DNA of 64,000 nucleotides from Pleodorina starrii (taxonomy: Eukaryota > Chlorophyta > Chlorophyceae > Chlamydomonadales > Volvocaceae). Location: contig BRXU01000006.1 of the NCBI GenBank assembly GCA_030267565.1, forward strand, positions 2,406,001 through 2,470,000. Direction: 5' to 3'. A model generated the notes under the pieces. The model saw only the letters and a program-made list of their open reading frames with translations, made no database searches and was not told the DNA's origin. The position numbers and the translations under genes were made by a program. Positions 34,101 to 44,723 of the stretch are shown here, in pieces (the first letter of the stretch is position 1; each line of letters opens with the position of its first letter).

Positions 34101-35567
34101 CTGGAGTCCCGACCGCCCCGCGTCAGCACGGGCGAGGACGAGGCCGCCAAGAACCTGCCCGACATCCACACCAAGCCGTGGCTCACACCCGGCAAACACC
34201 TCGTCACAGACAGCTCCTCACCGCCGCCCAAGATGACCGGCACGGCGGGCGCCCGCCCGTCGTACGCATTCTCGCCCACCGCCACCGGAACCAGCGTCGC
34301 CGGCACTGGCACGCAGCGCTCCAACAAGGGCGGGGGCGGGGGCACTGGGCGGCGCGGACGCAGCCCGGTCAAGGGGAGGAAGAAGCGGGGCGCCAGCCGC
34401 AGCGGCAGCAGCGGCAGGAGCGGCAGCGGCAGCGGCAGCGAGAGCGGGGAGGAGGGTGTGGAGGGCGACAGGGAGGTACTGGCGGTCATTAGAGGAGTGC
34501 GGCTCATGTCCATCGTCAAGAGGCAGAACATGGAGGACGAGGCGCGACTCGAGGTGAGGTGCAAGGGGCGGGGGGCGGGGGACGGGGCGCGGCGGGACGG
34601 GGCGCGCAGTGTCACGCGCGGCGGAAGGTTGAATGGAGGGCATTTGGGTCGGACTGTTTAGCCAAGACCCTGTGCCCGTCTCCGCTTGCTGGTCCCCCTG
34701 ATCTGGGCTAAGCAACCCGCGAATGCCTCCCTTAGCCGCGCTTTCCCTTTCCTTGTGCCGACGCCGTGTTGTGCACAGGCGGAAGAGGACGCTGAGATGG
34801 ACTCGGAGAGCAGCCAGCGGCCGCAGGCGCATCAGGCGGAGGAGGGGGCGGAGGAGGGGACGGGGGAGGCCAGGCGGGACGAGCAGGCGGGGCAGGAGGA
34901 CTCGGACGCGGCGCCGGGCGCTGCAGAGGGGCGCCGGGCCGCGGGGAGGAGCACGTCCAGCTCGGTCGGGCGGGCGGATCGGGGCCGCGGCAGCGAGGAG
35001 GAGGGCGAGGAAGCCGGCGGCCGGGGCGGCTCGGCCGGGCGGGCGTCGGACGGCCCGGGTGTCGGCGGTGGCCGGGTCAACAGCCGCGGCAGCAGCAGGC
35101 GGAGCAGCCGGAGCAGCCAGGGCAGCGCCCGGGGGGGGAGATCTCTGACGGAGGCGCGGGGGCCGGCAGTCGCGCTCGCCCAAACAGCCGAGGCGGACGA
35201 GGGCAAGGAAGACGAGGAGTACGGCGAGGAGGGTGACGCGGACCGGCCAGCCGTGTCGCGCGACGTCAGTGACCGGCGGAGAGAGGAGGCAGAGGAGCAG
35301 GAGCAGGAGGACAGGGGCCGCCAGGAGGAGGAGGAGGAGGAGGAAAGGGAGGAGGAGGGGGAGCAGCAGGCGGGCGGGGATGAAACCTACGATGGCGACG
35401 GCGGTGACGACGAAGACGACGACGATGGTCTGGCGGCGGCTGCGGCGATGGCGGGGTTGGGGGATGGGGACGGGGACGCGGCGGATGAGGTCGCGGACGG
35501 GGACGGGGATGGCGCCGAGGAGGAGGCCGGGGACGACGACAATGGTGGCACGGGCAGCTGGGACTGA
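31135..35567 (+). CDS. Uncharacterised 983-aa low-complexity protein with acidic C-terminal tail, 5 exons
   Basis: I do not recognise a family. Exons: 31135-31362, 31743-33083, 33378-33514, 34097-34553, 34779-35567; phases 0,0,2,0 close to 983 aa. The ATG sits in a good context (GACCATGGC). Residues 1-76 are Pro/Thr/Ser-rich (TSTGYMGPSYQPPTLSPQAQ). Exon 2 (residues 77-523) is Gly/Ala-rich with Tyr-containing islands. Exons 3-4 hold the most protein-like block: RYPLVGQGWFMPPEKFPPNP, then YLESRPPRVSTGEDEAAKNL and HTKPWLTPGKH. A basic Gly/Arg/Ser-rich stretch and EVLAVIRGVRLMSIVKRQN come next. The last 263 residues are Glu/Asp/Gly-rich, very acidic, and end DNGGTGSWD. No signal peptide or membrane span is apparent. 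Pro/Tyr/Trp-rich islands of this type occur in some cytoskeletal/ciliary proteins, but that is only a guess. Confidence 0.7.
31646..31700 (+). repeat. (CAC)n trinucleotide microsatellite
   Basis: About 18 CAC units in intron 1 of the acidic-tail protein gene, about 40 bp upstream of the exon 2 acceptor, where it may extend the pyrimidine/CA-rich 3' splice region. In one frame it reads as poly-His, which is not part of the spliced model. Confidence 0.95.
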
Positions 35568-37264
35568 GAGTTTGCGTTTGGGGGGGTATCCACGTATAGG
35601 TCTGGACCGGGCCGGGCCGGGGGAGGGGGACTTGGATGGCGCGGCGGGGCGTGACCTGTGAGGTGGCCTTCGCGGGTAACGGGTGAATTGTGCTGATGTA
35701 GGGACGCCGGGGCGGGCGGGCGGACGGACGGGCTTCGATGTGCACCAGGCGCGGCTGGGAGTGCGGCGTGGGCTGCACGTGCATCAGGGGATTCGTGCCC
35801 ATGCTCCCGCTGGCAGCTGTGGTGGTCGCTGCACCCGCGATCTTGGTGTGTGATCAGGATGGAAGCACTGGGAACTGGGATTGAACGGACCGCTTGGTGT
35901 ATGTGTGTGTGGGGGTGTTGTGTGTGTTGTGTGTCCGTACTAACTACTAAGAGAAGGGTTAGTTTCTGCAAGGACAGCGAAGACCGTTGTTTTATTGCTA
36001 TCGTTCCTGATGAACTTGGGGGGAGAAGGGGACGGAGGGAGGGCGCGCATGCTTTGCCACATACGGGTGAGGGCTGAGAGGGGACTTGCTTGAGACTTGA
36101 TGAGGACAACGGTACGACGGGACAGTACGTTGTGTGTGGCGCTGCATGTTCGTGGATTCATCGGCCCGCAGGAGTGCCGCTGTTGCTGATCGCTTAGGCC
36201 CTTGGTTTGCGGCGACCGGTAGCCCGGCACCCTTGCGGCAGCCCTCGTGCGTCCCTGCTTTGATCGGTGGTGATACGGGTGATGGTGGTAAGGCCAGGCT
36301 GATGGCAAGGCTGTGTGGGGGTAAGTCGTAAGTGAGGCATGCCGTAGGTGAGATACGTCACACATCCTGCGCATGCGGCTCAATAAAGGCGTTGAGATTG
36401 CGCCAGCCGGGTTGGTTCTTGGTTGGGTGAGGGTGGGGGTGGTGGGGGGCCAAGGCCTCACTGGTTTGTCCTGCGCCGCTAGGCGCCGCTCGGGCGTGTG
36501 CTTGGGCCATCGCCAGCTAGCCGAGGGCAAGAGTACCGTAGGCTGCTGCCAGGCATGGGCGCAGTTCTGGGCCCTCGCTGCACGTGGCTTGCGCGGTGTT
36601 GTTGTTGCCCGCCCTTGGTTGGTCCGTTGGGGGCCGCCTGCAGGTATGCGTGGTAGCATACGCATTGCTGGGGCGCGCGAAAAAGCATCCGAAAGGACGA
36701 AGCCGGACGGAGGCGAGGAGCCAGAAGGGAGGCGCCGGAGGCTTCTCGGCCCACAGGTTTCACGGCGCAGAATTTTCACGGCGGAAACATATGTATGATG
36801 AACGTCCTAGCGATAAGGCGTGACTGCCGGCCTCATAACAAACAACCTCGGACTTCGAATATTGGAGAACACAGCCCCCGCTTGGGGCTGGCTGTGACGG
36901 TGGACTAGATCGATGGACGCATAGCACCGGCACAACCCGCCAGCTCGAACCGATATCATCCTACAAACGGCCACGGTAGTCCCTAGATAGGTACCTAACT
37001 ACGCTATACATGAGTTCTTACTGCTACGCACTGCAGGCGCCTCACCTATCGTAAGAACGAATGGAAGACCAGTCGTGCCGCGTTGGCCTAGGTGGCCAGT
37101 GCCCAGTGGTCAAAGAAGAATGGTCAAACCCTGTGATCCATGGGGATCTAGCTAGCTACCCGTACCGCGCCTATCTAATACAACAAAGCAAGATAGAAGA
37201 TCCCCCCCGCGCTTACCCTGGCGCGCGTTGATCACGTTGGTAACTAACTAACGACTGCCGGCGC
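35568..37264. other. Intergenic region right of the acidic-tail gene
   Basis: No gene was recognised in this 1.7-kb stretch. 35568-36800 is GC-rich and probably includes a 3' UTR. 36830-37260 is more AT-rich with no long open frame. It ends where the sequence shared with the 45.4-kb region begins. Confidence 0.4.
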
Positions 37265-38107
37265 GACTTGCGGACCAGACAAGGACGCGGCCTCGGGACC
37301 TATAACTGACCATCCAGCCGGGCTGATGCCTGAACTCCAGATGCCGCAAACCCGTCCAGCTCATCACAAGCCCACCGCCCCGCTCGCAACCTAAACTTTA
37401 TAACCTCAAGGTAATCTCAACATCCGCCAATGGGCACCCCCGGGAAGGACAAGCCCTCCTAGCTTAAAACAAGGGCTCTTGTCGGGGGCCCGCACAGCGA
37501 ACAGGTTTGTCCAGCCGACTGCCGAAAGCCATCTCAAAGCTGAATCGGGGGGCATGAGCTTTGGCCCCACTCCGACATGAAGACGAAACCCAGCCGGTTG
37601 GTGGGTGTGTAAGAAATCTGCCTCACGCGCTGCACGGGCCACCCAGTGCTTTGTTTGCAAACCAGCGGACGGACCGTCGTGGCCCGCAAAGCTAGCCACA
37701 GCATGATGGGCCGTGCGTGGGACCGTGAAATGCCGACCCGTCGAAGCCCCGACCCATATGTAAAACCATTGAAACCCAAATCACCACGACAAGTTTAACA
37801 ACGCGCATCACTCCGCTGCCGTTAGCTCGCGCGCTGCGTGTTTCCATCCTCACCTGCGCGCATGAATACAGGTGCACAGGTGCTCAATACACCCACACTG
37901 ACATATTCGGACGAGTCAAGCGGCCACTTCGGCGGATGAACCGGCCAAAAAGCTATTAGCAGGATGTCTCCTCGACGCCAAGTCGCAGCGCACCACCGCC
38001 GTCCCGCCACTCACCCGAACTCCCCCCTCAGCCGCCCGCACGCCTTAATCGATTTTCCCTCCCTCACCTTCCCTTCAACCCTAAGGCGGCTGCATGCATA
38101 ACCGTAA

Positions 38108-40913
38108 CTAGTCGCACCTGATTATCAGCTCGGCCGGGTAGGGCCGCCGCCTGCGCAGCTCTTCGCCCGCCGGCATCACCGCCTGCCGCAACCAGTCCTC
38201 GTCGATAATCTCGTCGCAAAAGACGACAAGCTCCGCGAGCTTAGGTAACGGCAGCGCTGCCGCCTGGCTGTCATAAAGCGCCTCCACGCAGCCGTCAGCC
38301 CCATAGCCGCCTTCCAGCCAGCCGGCGGCGCGCGGCGCGGGCGCACTGAGGCCCAGAAACGCGGCCTCGATGGTGTTCTGAGCCTCCTGATCGGAGCCCC
38401 ACTCCCAGTCGTCCGTGGCGATCGTGAGCCACTTCACCGACGCCAGACCTCCCAGGAGCGGCAGTGAGGTCGGGCTGTAGCGGCAGCCGCGGAGGTCCAA
38501 ATCCTGCATGGTGCGAGCAGTGTGGCGGCGGGCATGGTGGGCGTTGGGTGGCCGAAACAAAGGCGACAGTCCAGCAGGCGAAAGACCATCAGGCCACGGG
38601 CTGTCACTCAATCCCCACTCGCGCGAAGTAGACAGTCGCTAAGAATTACAAAATGATCAGCCGCTGGTTGAACAGGCGTCGAGGGTAACGGGCAGCAGTC
38701 GCCCGGAAGGCAGGCAGGCGCCGCACCCTGGCTAGATGCTCATCTCCGCCCAGCGCCGCCCGGCTGCCTGCGCACCTTGAGCCCCGCCATGCACCTCGTC
38801 ATGCCCAGCATGTCACGGGGGGACAAGGCAAAGCCCCACAGCTCCAACTCCGACGGCCGCAGCTCTGACATCATCGCACCCAGCCAGCTCCCACAGTGGG
38901 TACCGTCGCCCGGCGCCGCGGCGCCAGCGGCTGCCGCAGCGGTCGGGTCAGGCGGCCGCGCGCGGGGCTCTTGAAAGCCATACACCCGGAGGCACAGATC
39001 ATGAGAATCCGAGCCCGGCGTTGTGAGCTTGAAGGAGCTCGCGAGGTTGGTGACCGCTGGGTGCACCCTCGCGATGCCCTCGGCCGTCAGCCGCCGCTCA
39101 TCGTCCAGATCGCTGAGGCTGAACTCCAGAGACCAGAAAGGCTGGCCGTCGCGGAACATGAGTCCTGGCGCCCGCCAGCTGATGAGGGGCGCGCCCGCAG
39201 CGGCTGCAGCGGGCGACCGTCGAAGCGACGCCGCGACTCGCATGGACAGGGGCGCATACACCTTGAGCCGCTCCAGCAGAGGCGGCAGGTCGTACACCGG
39301 CGTCCGCTGCAGCTGGTTGTCATGCGCTTGCTGCGGTAGCGGTGGCGGCAGCACAATGGCCCCCACGCGCAGGTACGTCAGCGCCGTCAGCGGTGCCAGG
39401 TCCGCAGCGAAAATCCGGGCGCGGGTGCGCAGCTCGCGCAGCTGTGGCATACACCGGACAGCCGCCGCCAGCGCGCGCGACTCCGAATCCACAGCCGCCA
39501 TCAGCCGTGCCGCCTCCTCGGCCCGCCCCCCGGCACGCAGCTCCTCGGCTACCTCTGCCACATCACTGTCGTCATTAGGGTCACGTAATTCTAGATCAGG
39601 GTGTAGGGCGTGATTCAGGCAGTGCAGGCCGACTTCCAGGCTGGTGAGGGCCGTGAGGGCGGACAGGCAGGACTCCAGAGAGGCGGCGCGCGCTCGCCGC
39701 TCCTCCGAACTTGCGGCCGGTTGGGCGCCTCCGGTCAAGGTAAGGGCGCGGAGGCCGGTCATTGAGGAGAGTGTCCGCAACAGCGACGTCTCGGCTGCGA
39801 GTGCACGGCGTTGAGAAGCAGGGCCACAGCCGAGATCACTGCCAAAGAGGAAGGTACGACCGAAAATGTGGGTCAGACGTGAAAGAGGCATGACATGGCG
39901 GCCCAATCTGACCCAATCACACCCAAAGATCCGTGCCACCGTCAACTTCCTAACGCAAGCCATCTTCACACCCAGGTGGAGCTCGCCGCTGTTCGTTGCG
40001 TGGCGCAGCACCAACAGCCACCAATGCTTTTGCTTGACGTCAAGGTAAGGCCACACGCAAGGGGTACCAGTACGAATCTGCCTAGTCGTATTTTAGGAGG
40101 GCCCACCTGTCAAGCCATACTCGGGTTCAGCCGTGCGCCAGTCGTTGCCAAGAGTCAGCTGGGTCAGAGCCGTACAGTGCAACAAGGGTTCCAGCGCATC
40201 GGCGGGCCAGTGGCCGACGCTAGGGACAAGGATGCGAAGCCCCTTCAGCTTGGGCCCCAGCAGCTGCAGCAACACTTGCGCCGCAGCAGCGGTCCCCGAA
40301 CTGGCTGGCAGATGTAAGGACACATCCGACAGCTTAGGCAGCCCACGAGTGACTTCACGAGCAACGGAGCTTGTGAACTGCGAGTTCGTGCCGATGAAAA
40401 TGCGCTCAACCGTGTCCGCGCAGGAGAAGCTCTGTAGGAAAGCCAGCCTGCGACGGTGGATCCGAGGGCGCGGGCGGATAGCGGGATAGGGGACCCGGCA
40501 GGCCTACACACGACCAAATGCCAGTGTAGAAAGGACTTCCAAGTTTGCTAAAAATGCCGTGTCGGGATCGATGCCCACATTCTCGCAGCTTACATTACGT
40601 CTTCCGAATTCGCAGCCTCTTGTAGTGCCACCTCCGTTGGTCGGCAGCCGCGCGCCAAAGCTCCCCGAACCATCTTCGAAACCTCTTCTGCCGATGGAAA
40701 CTCAGATGGCTGGAGCTGGTCACGCGTGCGCCCTAGGCAGATGGACGAGGCGGCGTGGTCGTGGATATCTCGAAAAGCACGGCAGGCTTGGCGCAAGCTG
40801 AGCCTTGACTCCAGATCAAGACATCTCTCAAGAAACAATAGCCTAATGGCTTGAACAAGGTTCACAGGCAAGGGCCCTAGGTCTGCTATTTTGGCAGCGT
40901 CTGGGCAATCCAT
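38108..40913 (-). CDS. F-box-like / leucine-rich protein, paralogue A, 4 exons
   Basis: Predicted 691 aa from exons 40913-40594, 40447-40107, 39794-38776 and 38503-38108 (phases 2, 1, 0). The N-terminus (about residues 15-60, VNLVQAIRLLFLERCLDLES then RLSLRQACRAFRDIHDH) has the spacing of an F-box: leucine-rich helices followed by an LR..CR.FR motif. This suggests a substrate-receptor role in an SCF ubiquitin ligase, by family analogy only. The rest holds irregular leucine-rich segments (LTALTSLEVGLHCL, LAPLTALTYLRVGAIVL, LDLRGCRYSPTSLPLLGGLA, LPKLAELVVF). An Ala/Glu-rich helical stretch and an Ala/Gly hinge lie between them. Start and stop are shared with paralogue B. No disrupting mutation is seen. 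Function and target are unknown. The upstream region has been hit by a LINE and a (CAT)n-tailed insertion. Confidence 0.8.
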
Positions 40914-41282
40914 ATTTTAAAAATAGGCTTTGCAGACATGAATTACTGCAACATGAGCATTATTCTCCACCAAAAGGTTACATCCTTGAATACAATACTG
41001 AAGGACGAACTGACAAGTTGCCAATAATAGAACGCTCGGCGGTTCCGGAGCTCTATTTCGTTGGCAGCAGCTTGGCAGTACGGTAGCCGTTGTGTCAGCA
41101 GTTTATTCATAAGGGCCTTAAAGGTAAGCATTCGTGCATTCTCGTTAGGTTGCCCAGTATTGTTGTCCTGTTCGAGCTCTAGCTGTAGTTGCAGAGGACA
41201 GTTTGCGTTTGCTGGTAGCAAGGTTCTCCCCTGACCGTTCTGCGCCGTGTTGTCGTACCCTGTCATTTGGGGGCCCGTACGC
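40914..41282. other. Upstream region of gene A, similar to the region upstream of gene B
   Basis: Probable promoter/5' region. A minus-strand open frame (41266-40943, 107 codons, NENARMLTFKALMNKLLTQR within it) has a recognisable counterpart in unit B near 50862-51180, where the similar stretch NENARTLTRSAI..LLTRRL is found. It could be a remnant coding exon or simply conserved flank from the duplication. Confidence 0.35.
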
Positions 41283-41290
41283 TGTTCAGG

Positions 41291-41431
41291 TCTGTGCTTC
41301 TCCTGTATCCTGACGTTACATCGCTTCTTTGGTTACTGTTTCTCTTGTTTTCGTTTGCTTTTCTGCGTGGCTGAAGCGGTTCATGAGCCTCCGGGTTCGT
41401 TTGAGCCGTACGAGCTCGTTGAAGCTTGTAA

Positions 41432-41484
<53 letters not shown>
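41291..41484 (+). mobile_element. 194-bp (CAT)n-tailed retroposed fragment
   Basis: Insert flanked by TGTTCAGG on both sides (41283-41290 and 41485-41492). The matching site in unit B (near 51170, CTGTTCCGGGGCTG) lacks it. It ends in about 18 CAT repeats at 41432-41485. A 5'-truncated piece ending in a microsatellite and framed by a short target duplication is the pattern of RTE-like or other non-LTR elements with microsatellite tails. Too short to name the family. Confidence 0.6.

Positions 41485-41485
<1 letters not shown>
41432..41485 (+). repeat. (CAT)n microsatellite tail
   Basis: About 18 perfect CAT units immediately left of the right-hand TGTTCAGG duplication. Read as the 3' tail of the 194-bp insert. 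Confidence 0.95.
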
Positions 41486-41645
41486 GTTCAGGAGCTGTAC
41501 GCTACTCGGCTGACATGGTTAGTTAAGTTTATAAAAAAAACGTGTCTTAGGCGTGCGCGTGGCACCACCTCGTTACTGTAATCCCACGGCCATGCGTGCC
41601 GTGCCGCCCGTGCAGGGCCTTGCCGCGCATCCTTTGCCTAAGAGC

Positions 41646-44600
41646 TGCCCGAGCTGCTGCGGGCGCAGCACCGCCCTGGCCTCGCGGTCTTCCTCGACTT
41701 CTACAAGGCGTACGACACGGTCGACCGGGACTTCCTCTTCGCCTGCCGGGAGACCCTGGGCGTCGGCCAGGACTTCCTCCGATGGGTGCGGCTGCTACAC
41801 GCCGACACCGGCGCTGCAGCTCTGGTCAATGGCTTCCGCTCGGCGCGGGTGCCCATCACAGCGGGCGTCCGGCAGGGCTGCCCCCTGGCCCCGCTCCTCT
41901 ACCTCGCCATCGCCCAGGCGCTGTTGTCCTGGCTGAAGGCCCAAGGCGTCGGTATCACGCTGGGCGCGGGGCCGGCTGCCTCCCGCCCCCTCCCCGCCTC
42001 CCAATATGCCGACGACTGCACCCCCCCTCCTGGCAGCAGCCTCGGACCTGCCCCGGTTCCTGGCGCTCATGGAGATCTTCCGCCGGGCTTCCGGGCAGCG
42101 TCTGAACCTTGACAAGGTGGAAGTCCTGCCGTTGGGCCCTGTGCCGGACGGTGGGAACCCCGCTGCTGGCGTGGCGAGCACCGTGCTGGCCGCCCCTACC
42201 GGGGCGGCTGGTGTGGTCGTCGCCGCCCCCCGCAGCCTCCCTGGCCCCGCCGCCGCCATCACTGCCATCGCCGCCGTGGTGCCAGTTACAGCTGCAGCGC
42301 CCGGCCATGCCGCTACCGCCCCCGCACCTCCCCAGCCTATTGGCGCCGCCGCTGCCCTTGCTGCGGCTCTCCGGAACCTGGCCCCTGCAGCAGCGGTGCC
42401 GGCTCCGGCGGCGGCCGTCCCTCATCCCGGCGCCCCCGCCGCCCTGCTCGCCATCCTGCGGGCTGCGGCAGCCCGCTTGCTCGTGATCGGCAACCCCGCC
42501 GCGCCCCCTCCTGCCCCGGCGGGCGGCGGTGTGGGATCGACGGTGTCCCCCTTGCCCCTCACTGCCTTCGTCGGACCGGCGGCGCAGCTGCGCACCGTTG
42601 CCCAGGCCAAAACGCTCGGTGTGGGCCTCCGCAACGACGCTCAGGCCGTGCCGGTGCGGCTTGCTGGGGTGGAGTCCGCGCTGGCTCTGGTTGCGCGGCT
42701 GCCTCTCACCACTTTCGGCATGGCGGCGGCAGCGTCGGCCTACGCCCTCAGCAAAGCACTCTACCACATGGAGTTCCAGGGTCTGCCCCCTCGTGCCGAC
42801 CTGGACCGTCTCCTTGGCCTCACCGCTGCGGTGGTGGAGCGGAGGATGACCCCCGCCATGTACGCGGCTGCGCCCAACGCCCGCCTCGTCGGGGTGAGCT
42901 TGGGGGTCCTCGCCCTGCCCCCCGCCGTCGGCGGATTTGGGCTCCTGCCGCTCGTGGCCCACGTCCGGGCTCGGCACGCGGTTGCGGCGGTGCGCTGCGC
43001 CGCAGGGGCGGCCGGCCTCCTCCCCGCCGACCCGCCCTGGGCTGATGTCGCCCTGCATCTGCTGCGACGGTGCCACCCGGCGGCCCACCCCTTGTGCCTC
43101 CTGGCCCCTGGGGGCGGCCGCGTCCTGGGGGCTCCGACGCCCCGTGGATGCCCTGCATTCGCCCGGCTGCTTGGTGCAGCCGCTTACCTCGGACCCCTCA
43201 TCGTCCCGGAACCCGAGGCCATGGCGGGCCCCTGGTGCTACTCGGCGCCGCTGTGGAGCAACCCGGCACTCCTGGGGCCCGGCGGCGCGTGCCTGGAGGT
43301 CACCTTCCCGGCCCTTTTTGGACTGCGCGGCCTCACCACCCTCGGTGTCGCTGTGCGCTGCTGGGACGCGCTCGCGCCGACGCGCGTCGCTTTGGCGGCG
43401 GCGCGTCGTCGGCCTGCGGGCGTGTCCCCCCGCATTGCTCGCCACTGCACTTTGCAGCTACGGCAGCTGGTACTGCGAGGCGTGCTGGGCTACGGGGAGC
43501 TTGGCGCAGCGGTGGATGCCAGCGGACCGTCCATCTCGGACCAGCTGGACGACCTTTTGGGCCTCGTCCCCGGCAGCTGGTTGGCGGCGGCCAGGTGGCT
43601 GTGCCGCCCGCCCGGGAGGCTTGGGCGGCGCTGCTGCAGGGGCTCGCCTGGTGCCCCGCGGGCGGACCGTTCACACCCGTCCTGGGCACCTCCGTCAAGC
43701 GTGGCACCCACCTGCAGCTAGCTGAGGCGTACCATGACTTGAAGGCACGCCATGAGGACTTCCTCGCAGACGCGCATGAGGGCCCGGTGCCGCCGCTAGC
43801 GTTTGCGGCTTTCCGTGACACCCTGCGCCGCCTCTGGCGGCTGCGATGGGAGAACGACCACAAGGAGGCGCTCTGGCGGCTGGCGGTGCACGGCATCACG
43901 GGGTTCCCGCTGTTGCGCGGGCAGGCGGGTCGTGGGAGGGCTGCCTGCTGCCCCTGCGGTGCGCCGGTCACACAGGCTGGACGGTGTTGGGTCCGTCGGC
44001 ACCTGTTTTGGGACTGCTTTGTTGCCCGCACCCTGCGTGAGGAGCTGGAGGCGGTGTTGGGGGTCCCGGGCGACTCGGTGCTGCAGCGGGTTCATCTGTG
44101 GCTCGTGTCGCCCTCTCCGGGGATCTGTCCTTGTGTCTGGGATGTTGTGGCTTTGGCAGCCCTGGCAGCGCTGGAACGGGGCCGTCAACGCATATACCGG
44201 GGTGGCACCCCCGCTGCCCCGCTTGGTCGGGCTCAGTTGGTCGGCATTGGTGCTGCGGTTGTTGCAGACTTCTGGGCCCGTATCGCGTCGTTTGCAGCCC
44301 TAGGGATGGTACCGGATGGCTGGGAGACGGTCCCGGCGTCCCACCCATTCCTGGCCAACCGGGCGGACCGTGTTGTGTTTGTCGGTCCTCCAGACACTGG
44401 GGCCCCCCCGATTCCCCCTGACGGTCTCAACGGGAGGGCCCCACGAGCATTTCTGGTTCTGCCCGACTCTCGCTCTGCTGACTGCGGACCGCGTGTGCAC
44501 TTCACTTGGTCGTGCTGACCTCTGCACGAACGTACTGTGACCACTCTTGACTCTTGTGTGGGTGCGGGTCTGCCCAGCCTGGTGGCGTCTTTTATGCTGG

Positions 44601-44723
44601 GAGATTTTGACGATAGTGGACCTTGCGGCGTTCTTGCTGCTTGTGTAGGCTAGGGTTTTAGCCTGTCTAGCCTGTACGGCTAGCGACCGGTGTGACAACC
44701 GGTCCCCCTTGTAATCACCGAAT
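41646..44723 (+). mobile_element. 5'-truncated LINE (non-LTR retrotransposon) with reverse transcriptase, frameshifted
   Basis: A 3078-bp insertion framed by the 9-bp duplication CCTAAGAGC (41637-41645 and 44724-44732). Unit B has the empty site (CCTAGGAGG near 51430). It starts inside the reverse transcriptase: FLDFYKAYDTVDR, GVRQGCPLAPLLY and the catalytic YADD are visible, then SGQRLNLDKVEVLPLG. A long Ala/Pro-rich stretch leads to AKTLGVGL. The C-terminal part has a CX2CX14HX4C zinc-knuckle-like motif (CCPCG...RRHLFWDC) and stops at 44516-44518; a 205-bp 3' UTR lacks a poly(A) tail. The frame breaks at a C-run near 42021-42027, just after YADD, and again near 43600-43615, so this copy is dead. 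L1-like by motif style. Confidence 0.9.

Noticed and set aside
41955..43445. 496-codon minus-strand open frame
   Set aside because: It is the antisense shadow of the LINE reverse transcriptase region; composition is Arg/Gly/His-rich with no family resemblance.
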